From: Bacillota bacterium
GTDB lineage: Bacteria; Bacillota; Clostridia; Lachnospirales; Lachnospiraceae
NCBI GenBank assembly: GCA_023415595.1
Contig: JAEZJW010000131.1
Coordinates: 1 to 42,814 of the forward strand
Direction: 5' to 3'
Length of the DNA stretch: 42,814 bases
Positions within the stretch are counted from its first letter, which is position 1. The number at the start of each line of letters is the position of its first letter. The notes below the pieces were generated by a model, which ran no database searches, was not told the origin of the DNA, and saw nothing but the letters and a program-made list of their open reading frames with translations. The position numbers and the translations under genes are program-made. Shown piece after piece: positions 9,047 through 16,893 of this stretch.

Positions 9047-9118
9047 ACTTTATCGATTCTAATCGATTAGTTCTTATGCTTATTGCGATTGTAAACCAGA
9101 AAGCGGGGGCTAGTTATT

Positions 9119-9685
9119 ATGAATCACTATACTAATTACGATACTTTCGAATTCAATTCTCAAAATGCAATACAAGATGATCCAGATGTATTTTCTTCCT
9201 CTTCCTCTAATATTGATTTATATCATTTAATAGAATCCATAGAAAATCGAACTGTCAATCAAAATGTCTCCTATGCTATATTAGCCTTTGATATTGATAA
9301 TTATATTGAACTCATTAAGCTATATGGAGATTTTGCGTCAAATGAGCTGATGGCCCAAGTTCATAAGACTCTGCAAAATCATATTAAGCAACCCCATATG
9401 TATAACGGCTGCGTTGATAAGTTTGTTATCCTGTTGGAAAATTATAAATCTATAGATGTTGCTCTGTTAGTAATAGAACTTTCTGAAGAAATCTATAGTT
9501 TTTGTCCTGACATAAAGTTATCCTTCGGAATATGCATCGCCGGTCCCTCTGACCGGGATATCTCCACCTTGTATAAGCGGGCTCGCTTAGCAAAGAATTC
9601 GATAAAGGGGCTTAATCAGCCGATACTTGCGAATTATTCCAATCTGGTAATCCGGAAAGATAAATCAAGATTTTTAAGGCTTTAA
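9119..9685 (+). CDS. Degenerate GGDEF-domain protein under c-di-GMP riboswitch control
   Basis: A 188-residue protein with a short Ser-rich N-terminus and one GGDEF-like fold from about residue 50 to 170. The fold-defining parts are present (AILAFDIDNYIELIKLYGD and LSFGICIAGPSD), but the active-site loop that should read GGDEF is GCVDKF (in NGCVDKFVILLE), so diguanylate cyclase activity is unlikely. No EAL, HD-GYP, PilZ or membrane segment is attached. The start is the ATG after GGGGG, 73 nt downstream of a c-di-GMP-I aptamer; its expression should thus respond to c-di-GMP. A protein of this kind could bind GTP or c-di-GMP, or act as an effector or regulator; this is inference. The gene is monocistronic and ends at the shared terminator at 9756-9790. 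Confidence 0.85.
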   Translation: MNHYTNYDTFEFNSQNAIQDDPDVFSSSSSNIDLYHLIESIENRTVNQNVSYAILAFDIDNYIELIKLYGDFASNELMAQVHKTLQNHIKQPHMYNGCVDKFVILLENYKSIDVALLVIELSEEIYSFCPDIKLSFGICIAGPSDRDISTLYKRARLAKNSIKGLNQPILANYSNLVIRKDKSRFLRL

Positions 9686-9735
9686 TCGATTTTCTTCAAC
9701 AGCTTCCAGATATGAAGATTTTCCTTTTGGAACAT

Positions 9736-9790
9736 GCGCCCGCCGGGCGCACGTGAAAAAGCTCACACTTTAGTTTAGTGTGAGCTTTTT
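9736..9790. terminator. GC hairpin plus bidirectional terminator between GGDEF gene and tRNA-Trp
   Basis: A stem AAAAAGCTCACACT / AGTGTGAGCTTTTT (9756-9769 and 9777-9790, 7-nt loop) has A and T tracts on both sides, so it can end the GGDEF transcript rightward and the tRNA transcript leftward. Just left of it is a compact palindrome GCGCCCG-C-CGGGCGC (9736-9750). Confidence 0.88.
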
Positions 9791-9796
9791 AAATAA

Positions 9797-9867
9797 CAGG
9801 GGATGAGAGATTCGAACTCCCGTGAACGGTTTTGGAGACCGTCATACTGCCGCTGTATGAATCCCCT
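9797..9867 (-). tRNA. tRNA-Trp (anticodon CCA)
   Basis: The minus strand folds as a complete cloverleaf of 71 nt: acceptor AGGGGAT / ATCCCCT with discriminator G, D arm ATAC / GTAT with GG in the loop, anticodon arm ACGGT-CTCCAAA-ACCGT (anticodon CCA) and T arm GGGAG-TTCGAAT-CTCTC. Position 9 is C and the variable loop has only 4 nt, so it is slightly compact. CCA is not encoded. A sigma-A promoter lies just upstream and a terminator begins 7 nt after the 3' end. Confidence 0.93.
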
Positions 9868-9886
9868 CTGTTGCTGTCGCTTATTT

Positions 9887-9915
9887 ATAGTACTATGAAT
9901 TGTTTTAATTGTCAA
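9887..9915 (-). promoter_or_regulatory. Promoter of tRNA-Trp
   Basis: On the minus strand TTGACA (complement of 9910-9915), a 17-bp spacer and TACTAT (complement of 9887-9892). Transcription would start about 13 nt before the mature tRNA 5' end. Confidence 0.75.
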
Positions 9916-9956
9916 TATAATTTTAATACTTTACCGCCTATTTTGTCCTATGTAAG

Positions 9957-10418
9957 CTATTCAAATACGTCCTTTGCCATGATCAGTTCGGCACAGGCAA
10001 CTGCATGATTGATACAATTATCTACGGAGCAGATGGAGTTTTTTAGTTCTTCCGTAATTCCACACTGATCCGCTGCAGTATATTCTATGGAATGCAGAAT
10101 CTCATTATCTGACATTGCTGAGGCCATGATGTTACTTAACAGCTGGTTCATCTCATCTAATAATTGGATCAGGTTATCCTTTCCCACTTCGCAAGGATTC
10201 TCCGAATATTCGCACCCTCCGTCCTTAAGCTTATTGACCAGCAGTTTACCCTGCTTCGTCAAATTCAACACTGTATCCGTTATATTCATGGCTTCATAGG
10301 AATATTTCTCAATCTTCTGCTGAGACAGGCACAGCTTGTCCATCAGCTCCCCGGCTTGAATCAATGATTCCTGAGCAAAGCTCAGTTCAATTAATCTTTC
10401 GTATACCATATCCTTCAT
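9957..10418 (-). CDS. Hypothetical alpha-helical protein downstream of radA
   Basis: I do not recognise this family. The 153-residue protein is almost entirely helical with heptad-like stretches (about residues 10-70 and 85-110) and four cysteines in the C-terminal half and centre (Cys at GGCEYSENPC and in DQCGI and SICSVDNC). No signal peptide or membrane segment is present. The chosen start is the ATG at 10418, preceded by GGGGGA at good spacing; a TTG four codons upstream is in frame but lacks a site. It lies 36 bp after radA in the same direction and is the last gene of the clpC-radA cluster. In Bacillus this position is occupied by disA; this protein has no DisA features. Confidence 0.7.
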   Translation of the reverse strand: MKDMVYERLIELSFAQESLIQAGELMDKLCLSQQKIEKYSYEAMNITDTVLNLTKQGKLLVNKLKDGGCEYSENPCEVGKDNLIQLLDEMNQLLSNIMASAMSDNEILHSIEYTAADQCGITEELKNSICSVDNCINHAVACAELIMAKDVFE

Positions 10419-10454
10419 ATAATCCCCCAAATTAATTAAGAAATAGTAACTCTG

Positions 10455-11813
10455 CTACTTCCCTGATAGCAGCTTCATGACCTCCTGGATATTCCTTACC
10501 CCGATCAGCTTCATTCCGGAGGACTTGATATGTTCTTCGTTAGCCTGAGGCAGGATACAGACCTCAAAACCCATCTTGGCAGCTTCCGCCACCCTCTGCT
10601 CCGCCATATTGACTGCCCTGATCTCTCCGGTCAGTCCGACTTCCCCGAACAGGATGGTACGGTGGTCAATTGTGATATTCTTATAGCTGGACAGGATGGA
10701 ACAGATAATTGCCAGATCCAGTGCCGGTTCCGTGATTTTCATTCCACCCGCTACATTGATATAGGCATCGCAGTCCGAAAGCTGTAGCCCCAGACGCTTC
10801 TCGAGTACTGCCATCAGTAGATTTACCCGATTATAATCCGTTCCGGCCGCAGTCCGCCTCGGCATATTAAAGTTCGTTCTGCACACCAGCGCCTGTACCT
10901 CGATCAGGATGGGTCTGGTGCCTTCAATCGATGAGGATACGACAGATCCCGGCTCCCCAACCGGCCTGCCCTTTAGCATATATTCCGAAGGATTTTTAAC
11001 CTCAACCAATCCGGCGTTCTGCATTTCAAATACTCCAATTTCATTTGTGGAGCCGAAGCGGTTTTTCACTGCCCGCAGTACCCGGTAGGAGGCATAATTA
11101 TCTCCTTCAAAATACAGGACGGTATCCACCATATGTTCCAACACCCTAGGACCGGCGACCATCCCTTCCTTTGTCACATGTCCGATGATAAATATTGTGA
11201 TACCTGATCCTTTGGCAATTCTCATCAGCGCTCCGGTCGCTTCCCTTACCTGGCTGACACTTCCCGGTGCGGAGGAGATCTCCTCTTTAAACATCGTCTG
11301 GATAGAATCGATGACCACAATGTCCGGCTTATGCTTTGCGATGGCCTCCTCGATCAGATCCAAATTAGTTTCACAAAGGAGCAGAAGCTCGCCGTTTATA
11401 ACGCCGAGCCTTTCTGCTCTCATTTTTATCTGATTCAGGGATTCTTCTCCCGAAATATATATGATTTTTTTACCGCGGTTAGTGATTTCTTTGCACATCT
11501 GGAGCAGCAACGTAGATTTACCGATTCCCGGATCACCGCCGACCAGAACCAGACTCCCCTGGACGATCCCACCGCCAAGTACCCGGTCCAGTTCTCCGAT
11601 TCCGGAGTTCATCCTAGGTTCCGCTTCTGCCTTGATCTTTGAGATCAGTTCCGGTTCTCTGACATTCCTTACTCCTGATGTAACCGCACTTTTTTTGATT
11701 ACCGGTTCTTCTACAAAGGTATCCCATTGCTTGCAGCCGGGACACTGGCCTACCCATTTTGCTGATTCATAGCCGCATTCCTTACAGAAAAACACGGTCT
11801 TTGGTTTCGCCAT
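10455..11813 (-). CDS. radA: DNA repair protein RadA
   Basis: A 452-residue protein of standard RadA length. N-terminal C4 zinc finger (CKECGYESAKWVGQCPGC, residues 10-27), RecA-like ATPase with Walker A GGDPGIGKST and the RadA-specific KNRFGS motif, and a C-terminal Lon-like domain (about 330-450, with DLAIICSIL). RadA is a DnaB-type helicase that promotes branch migration during recombinational repair and transformation. Its ATG follows the stop of the 137-residue gene with no gap and no strong ribosome site, so translation is probably coupled. The clpC-radA arrangement is known from Bacillus, supporting a shared stress-induced operon. Confidence 0.97.
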   Translation of the reverse strand: MAKPKTVFFCKECGYESAKWVGQCPGCKQWDTFVEEPVIKKSAVTSGVRNVREPELISKIKAEAEPRMNSGIGELDRVLGGGIVQGSLVLVGGDPGIGKSTLLLQMCKEITNRGKKIIYISGEESLNQIKMRAERLGVINGELLLLCETNLDLIEEAIAKHKPDIVVIDSIQTMFKEEISSAPGSVSQVREATGALMRIAKGSGITIFIIGHVTKEGMVAGPRVLEHMVDTVLYFEGDNYASYRVLRAVKNRFGSTNEIGVFEMQNAGLVEVKNPSEYMLKGRPVGEPGSVVSSSIEGTRPILIEVQALVCRTNFNMPRRTAAGTDYNRVNLLMAVLEKRLGLQLSDCDAYINVAGGMKITEPALDLAIICSILSSYKNITIDHRTILFGEVGLTGEIRAVNMAEQRVAEAAKMGFEVCILPQANEEHIKSSGMKLIGVRNIQEVMKLLSGK

Positions 11814-12227
11814 TTAGAGTTTAACCACCTTTATGGAAGCCTTCTCATCCTCACTAAGCTCCAGGGAGAAGATCAGCTTTCCACCTAAATTTGTTTTCAT
11901 TTTTCCAAGGTAAGAATCGTTCTTAAATATCTCATAATCCTTTTCAGCTTCCAGTTCCAGTGTAATCTGTGCCGTATCCATGCCATCTACCAGAAAACTT
12001 ACTTCTGTATCCTTCTGGACCAGATGGAATACCGCTGTTCCAGGCATAGATTCATATACAAACATCCCATTTCTCTCAAGCTTAGTGATCTTGTCATAGG
12101 TTTTTACCTTATACAAATCACCCTCATGCTCAAAATCCGAGACTTTAGATTTTACTTCCAGTTTATAGTTACCAAAGCTTATTGTCCCATCATTCTCTTT
12201 GCGTATTAACTCTTCTACTACAGCCAT
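11814..12227 (-). CDS. Conserved beta-rich hypothetical protein between clpC and radA
   Basis: A 137-residue protein without signal or membrane segments. It begins MAVVEELIRKENDGTISFGN and ends in a lysine-rich strand; the alternating pattern suggests an all-beta fold. Similar Lachnospiraceae proteins are, from memory, sometimes labelled endosialidase in annotations, but no sialidase motif is seen here (no Asp boxes, no Arg triad), so I do not assign that activity. GGAGGG lies 6 nt before the ATG. The stop abuts the radA start, and the gene is 129 bp after clpC with no terminator between, so it belongs to the same operon. It could be a small chaperone-like or adaptor protein, but nothing in the sequence proves it. 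Confidence 0.8.
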   Translation of the reverse strand: MAVVEELIRKENDGTISFGNYKLEVKSKVSDFEHEGDLYKVKTYDKITKLERNGMFVYESMPGTAVFHLVQKDTEVSFLVDGMDTAQITLELEAEKDYEIFKNDSYLGKMKTNLGGKLIFSLELSEDEKASIKVVKL

Positions 12228-12356
12228 TATATGACCCTCCTAATTGTAATTACCTATACGGACTCCCGGCGGAAAACCACTTTTATCAGCCTGACTGGAA
12301 CTTATATTGCTATTATAAACGAAACCCGAACTAATTTCTACTACTTCCGCAAATAA

Positions 12357-14813
12357 TTACACACGTACTACTGCTTTGATGGTTATTTCATTATCCAGAT
12401 ATTCGATGCTGACAGTGTCACCTTCTTTGATGCTTCCTGCAAGAATCGCTTCAGCCAGCTTATCCTCAATATTGGTCTGTATTGCTCTTCTTAACGGTCT
12501 TGCACCATATTTCTCATCAAATCCCACTTCTGCCAGATGGTCGATTACTTCTCCGCTGGTTTCCAACGTAATATTCATCTGTGATTTACTTCGTTTTGCG
12601 ATGGACTTCACCATGATTTCCACGATACTGCGGATATTCTCCTTGGTCAATGCATGGAAAACGATAATCTCATCGATGCGGTTGATGAATTCCGGCTTGA
12701 AGATCCTCTTCACTTCATCCATAACGCCTTCCTTCATTCTCTTATAATCCTCTTTATCATCAACAACAGAAGTAAACCCGAGCCGTTTCGGAGAAATGAT
12801 ATTCTGCGCCCCGGCATTCGAGGTCATTATGATAATGGTATTCTTAAAGCTGACGCGTCTTCCCTGGGCATCGGTGATATGGCCGTCGTCCAGCACCTGC
12901 AGCAGGATATTGAATACATCGGGATGTGCCTTCTCCACCTCATCGAACAGGATGACGGAATAAGGATTCTGCCTGACCTTCTCACTGAGCTGACCGCCTT
13001 CATCATAACCGACATAGCCCGGAGGGGATCCAATGAGCTTGCTGACACTGTGCTTCTCCATATACTCGGACATATCAACCCGGATAATTGCATTCTCACT
13101 GCCGAACATCGCCTCTGACAATGCCTTGGAAAGCTCGGTTTTACCGACACCGGTAGGTCCCAGGAATAAGAAGGAACCAATCGGACGGTTCGGGTCTTTT
13201 AAACCGACCCTGCCTCTGCGGATGGCTCTTGCCACACTGCTTACGGCTTCCTCCTGTCCCACAACTCTCTGATGCAGGATGTTCTCTAGATTCTGCAGAC
13301 GCTCGGTCTCTTCTTCTGCCAGCTTCTTGACGGGAATCTTCGTCCAGCTGGAGATGATCTCTGCGATTTCATTCTCACTTACTACCAGCTGTTTCTCCAT
13401 CCGCTGCTTCTCATCCAGAACCTTCTGTTTCTCCAGCTGTTCCTGTGCAGCCTCCTGCTGTTTCTTGATTTCTCCTGCCTTCTCATATGCCTCTTCCTTA
13501 ATGGCCTTTTCCTTCTCATCCTCTAGCCGTTTGATCTCTGACTCCAAATCCTTAACTGCCGGGGAGGAGGTGTAGGCACTCAGGCGTACCTTTGACGCTG
13601 CTTCATCCATTAAATCAATCGCCTTATCCGGCAGATACCGATCGTTAATGTAACGGCTGGACAGCTTCACTGCAGAGGTCAGGGCCGAATCTGTAATCCG
13701 TACCTGATGATGTGCTTCGTATTTATCTCTTAAGCCAAATAAAATCTGGATGGCTTCATCCTCGGAGGGTTCATCCACTACTACCGGCTGGAACCTTCTC
13801 TCCAGGGCTGCATCCTTCTCGATATATTTACGGTATTCTTCCCTGGTCGTAGCGCCAATGATCTGCAGCTCACCCCTGGCAAGGGATGGCTTCAGGATAT
13901 TGGAGGCATCTATCGCTCCCTCTGCACCGCCTGCTCCGATAATGGTATGGATCTCATCGATGAACAGCAGCACATTGCCGTCACTGATGACCTCACTGAT
14001 TACCTTCTTGATTCTCTCTTCAAATTCACCACGGTACTTGGAGCCTGCTACCATACCGGACAGATCCAAAGTAACGACTCTCTTCTCCTTAATCGTATCC
14101 GGGATATTCCCTTCTACGATCTTTAAGGCCAGGCCTTCTGCAATTGCAGTTTTGCCTACGCCGGGTTCTCCGACGAGACAGGGATTATTCTTCGTCCTCC
14201 TGCTTAGAATCTGAACTACTCTCTGGATCTCTTTTTCACGGCCGATGACCGGATCCAGCTTCCCTTCCCTGGCGTATTCAGTCAGATCACGGCTGTACTG
14301 GTCCAAGGTCGGCGTCTGGGATTTTGCCTTTCCCTTATTGTTCTTTCCTGCCGAATATTCATTCTTCGCAGCGTTCAGATCAACACCGGTAGCGGTCAGG
14401 ATATCGATATATACCTTCTGGATATTCACTCCCAGAGTATTCAAAAGACGGACTGCGATACAATCCGTTTCCTTAATTAAAGCAATTAGAATATGTTCGG
14501 TACCGACCAGCTGTGCCTTGAATCTGGCTGCTTCCTTATAGCTCTGATCCAGGATACGCTTTGACCTGGGGGTAAAGCTTCCGGCATCCATCATTTCAAC
14601 GCCGCTGTTCGGAGCGATAAGCTGATTTACCAGCTCCAATACCTTCTCAACATTAACTCCATTTTCCTCCAACACCTTAGAGGCAACACCGTCAACCTCC
14701 ATCAGACCGATCAGAAGATGTTCGGTTCCGATATAATTATGGGAGAGACGATACGCAACCTCTTTCGCTAAATTTATCGCATTTTTCGCGTTCTCGGTAT
14801 ATTTATCATTCAT
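12357..14813 (-). CDS. clpC: ATP-dependent unfoldase ClpC (class III stress Clp ATPase)
   Basis: An 818-residue Hsp100 protein. Two Clp-N repeats (residues 3-70 and 78-145), AAA+ domain 1 with Walker A GEPGVGKTA at about 214-222, a UVR-type coiled-coil M-domain (about 405-485, KRLEDEKEKAIKEEAYEKAG), and AAA+ domain 2 with Walker A GPTGVGKTE at about 551, then the ClpB-D2-small domain. The short M-domain with UVR features separates ClpC from ClpB. It unfolds substrates for ClpP, including proteins tagged on arginine by McsB. It lies directly after mcsB (40 bp) in an operon with mcsA, a GntR regulator and radA. All key motifs are intact. Confidence 0.97.
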   Translation of the reverse strand: MNDKYTENAKNAINLAKEVAYRLSHNYIGTEHLLIGLMEVDGVASKVLEENGVNVEKVLELVNQLIAPNSGVEMMDAGSFTPRSKRILDQSYKEAARFKAQLVGTEHILIALIKETDCIAVRLLNTLGVNIQKVYIDILTATGVDLNAAKNEYSAGKNNKGKAKSQTPTLDQYSRDLTEYAREGKLDPVIGREKEIQRVVQILSRRTKNNPCLVGEPGVGKTAIAEGLALKIVEGNIPDTIKEKRVVTLDLSGMVAGSKYRGEFEERIKKVISEVISDGNVLLFIDEIHTIIGAGGAEGAIDASNILKPSLARGELQIIGATTREEYRKYIEKDAALERRFQPVVVDEPSEDEAIQILFGLRDKYEAHHQVRITDSALTSAVKLSSRYINDRYLPDKAIDLMDEAASKVRLSAYTSSPAVKDLESEIKRLEDEKEKAIKEEAYEKAGEIKKQQEAAQEQLEKQKVLDEKQRMEKQLVVSENEIAEIISSWTKIPVKKLAEEETERLQNLENILHQRVVGQEEAVSSVARAIRRGRVGLKDPNRPIGSFLFLGPTGVGKTELSKALSEAMFGSENAIIRVDMSEYMEKHSVSKLIGSPPGYVGYDEGGQLSEKVRQNPYSVILFDEVEKAHPDVFNILLQVLDDGHITDAQGRRVSFKNTIIIMTSNAGAQNIISPKRLGFTSVVDDKEDYKRMKEGVMDEVKRIFKPEFINRIDEIIVFHALTKENIRSIVEIMVKSIAKRSKSQMNITLETSGEVIDHLAEVGFDEKYGARPLRRAIQTNIEDKLAEAILAGSIKEGDTVSIEYLDNEITIKAVVRV

Positions 14814-14853
14814 CTATGCGTCCTCCGTTTCTTACGAATTTTCATGTCCTTAT

Positions 14854-15888
14854 TTATATCATTGTCGGTAATTCCTTACGGATATATTCAGCTCTCGACT
14901 GATCCCTGGTTTTACTGCCGACATTTTTTCCGATTGTCCACTGAAGACTTCCCGGTTGAACTCCCATCATCAGTTTATGAATGTTAAAATCCCTCTCGAA
15001 CTTAATCAGACCACAATCCATTCCGAATTTTAACTGTGAAAGCAGTGCCATCGCATCCTCAGAGGTGATCTGTCTTGCATACTTTAACACTCCATAGGAA
15101 CGATAGACCTGATCCTCTAACTCATCCGCACTGACAGAGAGCATATACTCTCTTCTCTTTCTCTCCTGTTTCACAACCTGGGCAACGATACGGTTCAGGT
15201 TATCAATAATTTCCCGCTCTGATTGCCCCATGGTTTTCTGGTTAGAGATCTGGTAAATACTCCCGAGGCTCTTGGTTCCTTCCCCGTAAATTCCTCGGAT
15301 CGTGACTCCGTATTTTCCCACCTCTTCAATAAGCTTCGGGATCATCCTGGCTGAGCTTAAGGCAGGAAGGAAAACCATACACGAAGCACGCAGCCCGGTT
15401 CCGGCATTCGTTGGACAAGCCGTCAGATATCCGAATTTCTCATCAAAAGCAAAATGCAGCTTCTCATAAGCAATATCATCGATCCTATCGGCCTCTTCGT
15501 AGGCCTTCTCCAGATTCATCCCACCAACAATGGTCTGTATTCTTACATGATCCTCTTCGTTGATCATGATACTTACTGTTTCATCTTCTGACAATATAAG
15601 TCCCGTAGTCTGCTCTTTCTCAGCAAGCAGCGGGCTGACGATATGTCTCTCTACCATTGCCTGTTTATCAATCTCACTAAGTGTGCTGATATTACAGGAA
15701 TAATATTTACGTTTATCCTTCTCAGCAAGTGCTGAGGTAATTCCCTTCACCTCATTCACCAGAGGAATTGCCTGCTCCTCCTCCATCTTCGCAGAAAAAG
15801 GATAACCCTCAAGATTCCTTGCCAGTCTGATGCGGCTTGAAATAACTACATCACTGTCCGGAACAATCTGTTCGTACCATTTAAGCAT
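14854..15888 (-). CDS. mcsB: Protein-arginine kinase McsB
   Basis: A 344-residue member of the phosphagen (ATP:guanido) kinase family. SSRIRLARNLEGYPF near the N-terminus, EEDHVRIQ around residue 120 and CPTNAGTGLRAS around residue 160 form the nucleotide and guanidino site. The C-terminal RDQSRA matches the RDxxRA phosphoarginine-binding pocket of McsB, separating it from metabolic creatine or arginine kinases. McsB phosphorylates arginines on damaged proteins to target them to ClpC-ClpP and in Bacillus also inactivates CtsR. Its start overlaps the mcsA stop by 8 nt, and GGAGG lies upstream within mcsA. No CtsR is present in the cluster, so its regulatory target may differ here. Confidence 0.97.
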   Translation of the reverse strand: MLKWYEQIVPDSDVVISSRIRLARNLEGYPFSAKMEEEQAIPLVNEVKGITSALAEKDKRKYYSCNISTLSEIDKQAMVERHIVSPLLAEKEQTTGLILSEDETVSIMINEEDHVRIQTIVGGMNLEKAYEEADRIDDIAYEKLHFAFDEKFGYLTACPTNAGTGLRASCMVFLPALSSARMIPKLIEEVGKYGVTIRGIYGEGTKSLGSIYQISNQKTMGQSEREIIDNLNRIVAQVVKQERKRREYMLSVSADELEDQVYRSYGVLKYARQITSEDAMALLSQLKFGMDCGLIKFERDFNIHKLMMGVQPGSLQWTIGKNVGSKTRDQSRAEYIRKELPTMI

Positions 15889-16426
15889 GGTTCGTCTCCT
15901 CCTTCTTCATCTGACGGATCAAGTCCCTGAGTCTGGCGGCCTCCTCGAATTCTTCCTTCTCTATTGCTTCCTGAAGCTTTAGATTCAGCCTCTCCATTTC
16001 TGTAAAGCCTTTCAGGATCCGGTCTGTCGAGGATACATATCCCTTAGGTCTCTTTCCCATGTGTACCTCTGATCCTTGGATTCCCTTCAGGGTTTTGCCC
16101 AACTCCTTATGGAAGCTACGATAACAGCTTGCACAGCCAAATCTACCCTTCTGCAGAAATTCCTCATAGGTCATATTACATTGATCACAAACAATATCCG
16201 GTCTGGTCTCGCCTTTTTTCGAAGCATTGCCGTTATTATATGCCTCCAGTAATGTGGAGAGCAGGTCATTTAAGGTAAGGTCACTATTCAGTAGTGGCTT
16301 TTCCATTTGAAAGGACGTATAATCTGCTGCACATTCTTCGCATAGATGCTGTTCCTTTTTAGCTCCATTAATTATCTCGGTATATAGTATCTTGGCATCC
16401 TTCTTCTGACATCTGTCACATAGCAT
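15881..16426 (-). CDS. mcsA: McsA, zinc-finger activator of McsB
   Basis: A 181-residue protein. Two CXXC-type zinc modules: CDRCQKK with CEEC (residues 3-35) and CDQC with CASCY (about 95-120); a UVR domain occupies the C-terminus (about 140-176, LQEAIEKEEFEEAARLRDLI). McsA binds and activates the arginine kinase McsB and links it to ClpC. It is followed by mcsB with an 8-nt overlap and preceded by the gntR gene after 5 bp, so all are cotranscribed. The length and all cysteines match the family. Confidence 0.96.
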   Translation of the reverse strand: MLCDRCQKKDAKILYTEIINGAKKEQHLCEECAADYTSFQMEKPLLNSDLTLNDLLSTLLEAYNNGNASKKGETRPDIVCDQCNMTYEEFLQKGRFGCASCYRSFHKELGKTLKGIQGSEVHMGKRPKGYVSSTDRILKGFTEMERLNLKLQEAIEKEEFEEAARLRDLIRQMKKEETNHA

Positions 16427-16431
16427 AGGTA

Positions 16432-16806
16432 CTACCCCCTTTCAAACTCGTCAAATACTTGATCCACGATCTCATGCGCTTCTTCGCAGCTGATATTCTT
16501 ACAGATCGCTTTCGCAAGTATCACCCTGAGATCCTCCTTCATTTCATTGATCGCCTGCAGCTTATTGAGGTCTATGGAGATCACGGCGCCCTTTCTTCGG
16601 TCAAGCTTGACATATCCCTCCTGCTTTAGAATTGCGTAGGCTTTATTCACAGTATGCATATTGATTCCAATATACTCAGCCAACTCCCGGACGGACGGAA
16701 GATTATCGCCCTCCTGGATCTTGGAGGTGGCAATGCTATAGATAATCTGGTTCCTAAGCTGCATATAGATTGCTTCATCACTGTTAAAATCTATTTTTAC
16801 ATACAT
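16432..16806 (-). CDS. GntR-family (YtrA-type) regulator heading the mcsAB-clpC operon
   Basis: A 124-residue protein: an N-terminal winged helix-turn-helix of GntR type (about 10-75, EGDNLPSVRELAEYIGINMH with TVNKAYAILKQEGYV) and only about 45 further residues, the short C-terminus typical of the YtrA subfamily, which has no ligand pocket. The ATG at 16806 has GAGG 8 nt upstream; a GTG three codons earlier is possible. In Bacillus the first gene of this operon encodes CtsR; this protein has no CtsR-like C-terminal domain. Its promoter has a 21-bp dyad over the -10, making autorepression likely. It probably sets the expression of mcsA, mcsB, clpC and radA. Confidence 0.92.
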   Translation of the reverse strand: MYVKIDFNSDEAIYMQLRNQIIYSIATSKIQEGDNLPSVRELAEYIGINMHTVNKAYAILKQEGYVKLDRRKGAVISIDLNKLQAINEMKEDLRVILAKAICKNISCEEAHEIVDQVFDEFERG

Positions 16807-16854
16807 GGCAGACACCTCATTTATCTAAAATAGGATCGAAAGTACCGTTATATC

Positions 16855-16893
16855 TGTTATACACATGGTATAACAAAGTCTAGGGAATGTCAA
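16855..16893 (-). promoter_or_regulatory. clp operon promoter with predicted GntR operator over the -10
   Basis: On the minus strand TTGACA (complement of 16888-16893), 17 bp, TACCAT (complement of 16865-16870). A perfect dyad TGTTATAC-N5-GTATAACA (16855-16875) covers the -10 and the start point. The -35 begins on the base right after the TAG of the upstream surface-protein gene, with no terminator between. No CtsR heptad repeat is seen. Confidence 0.75.

Noticed and set aside
16855..16893. CtsR binding site at the clp promoter
   Set aside because: No direct repeat of the GGTCAAA type is present; the dyad is of a different kind.
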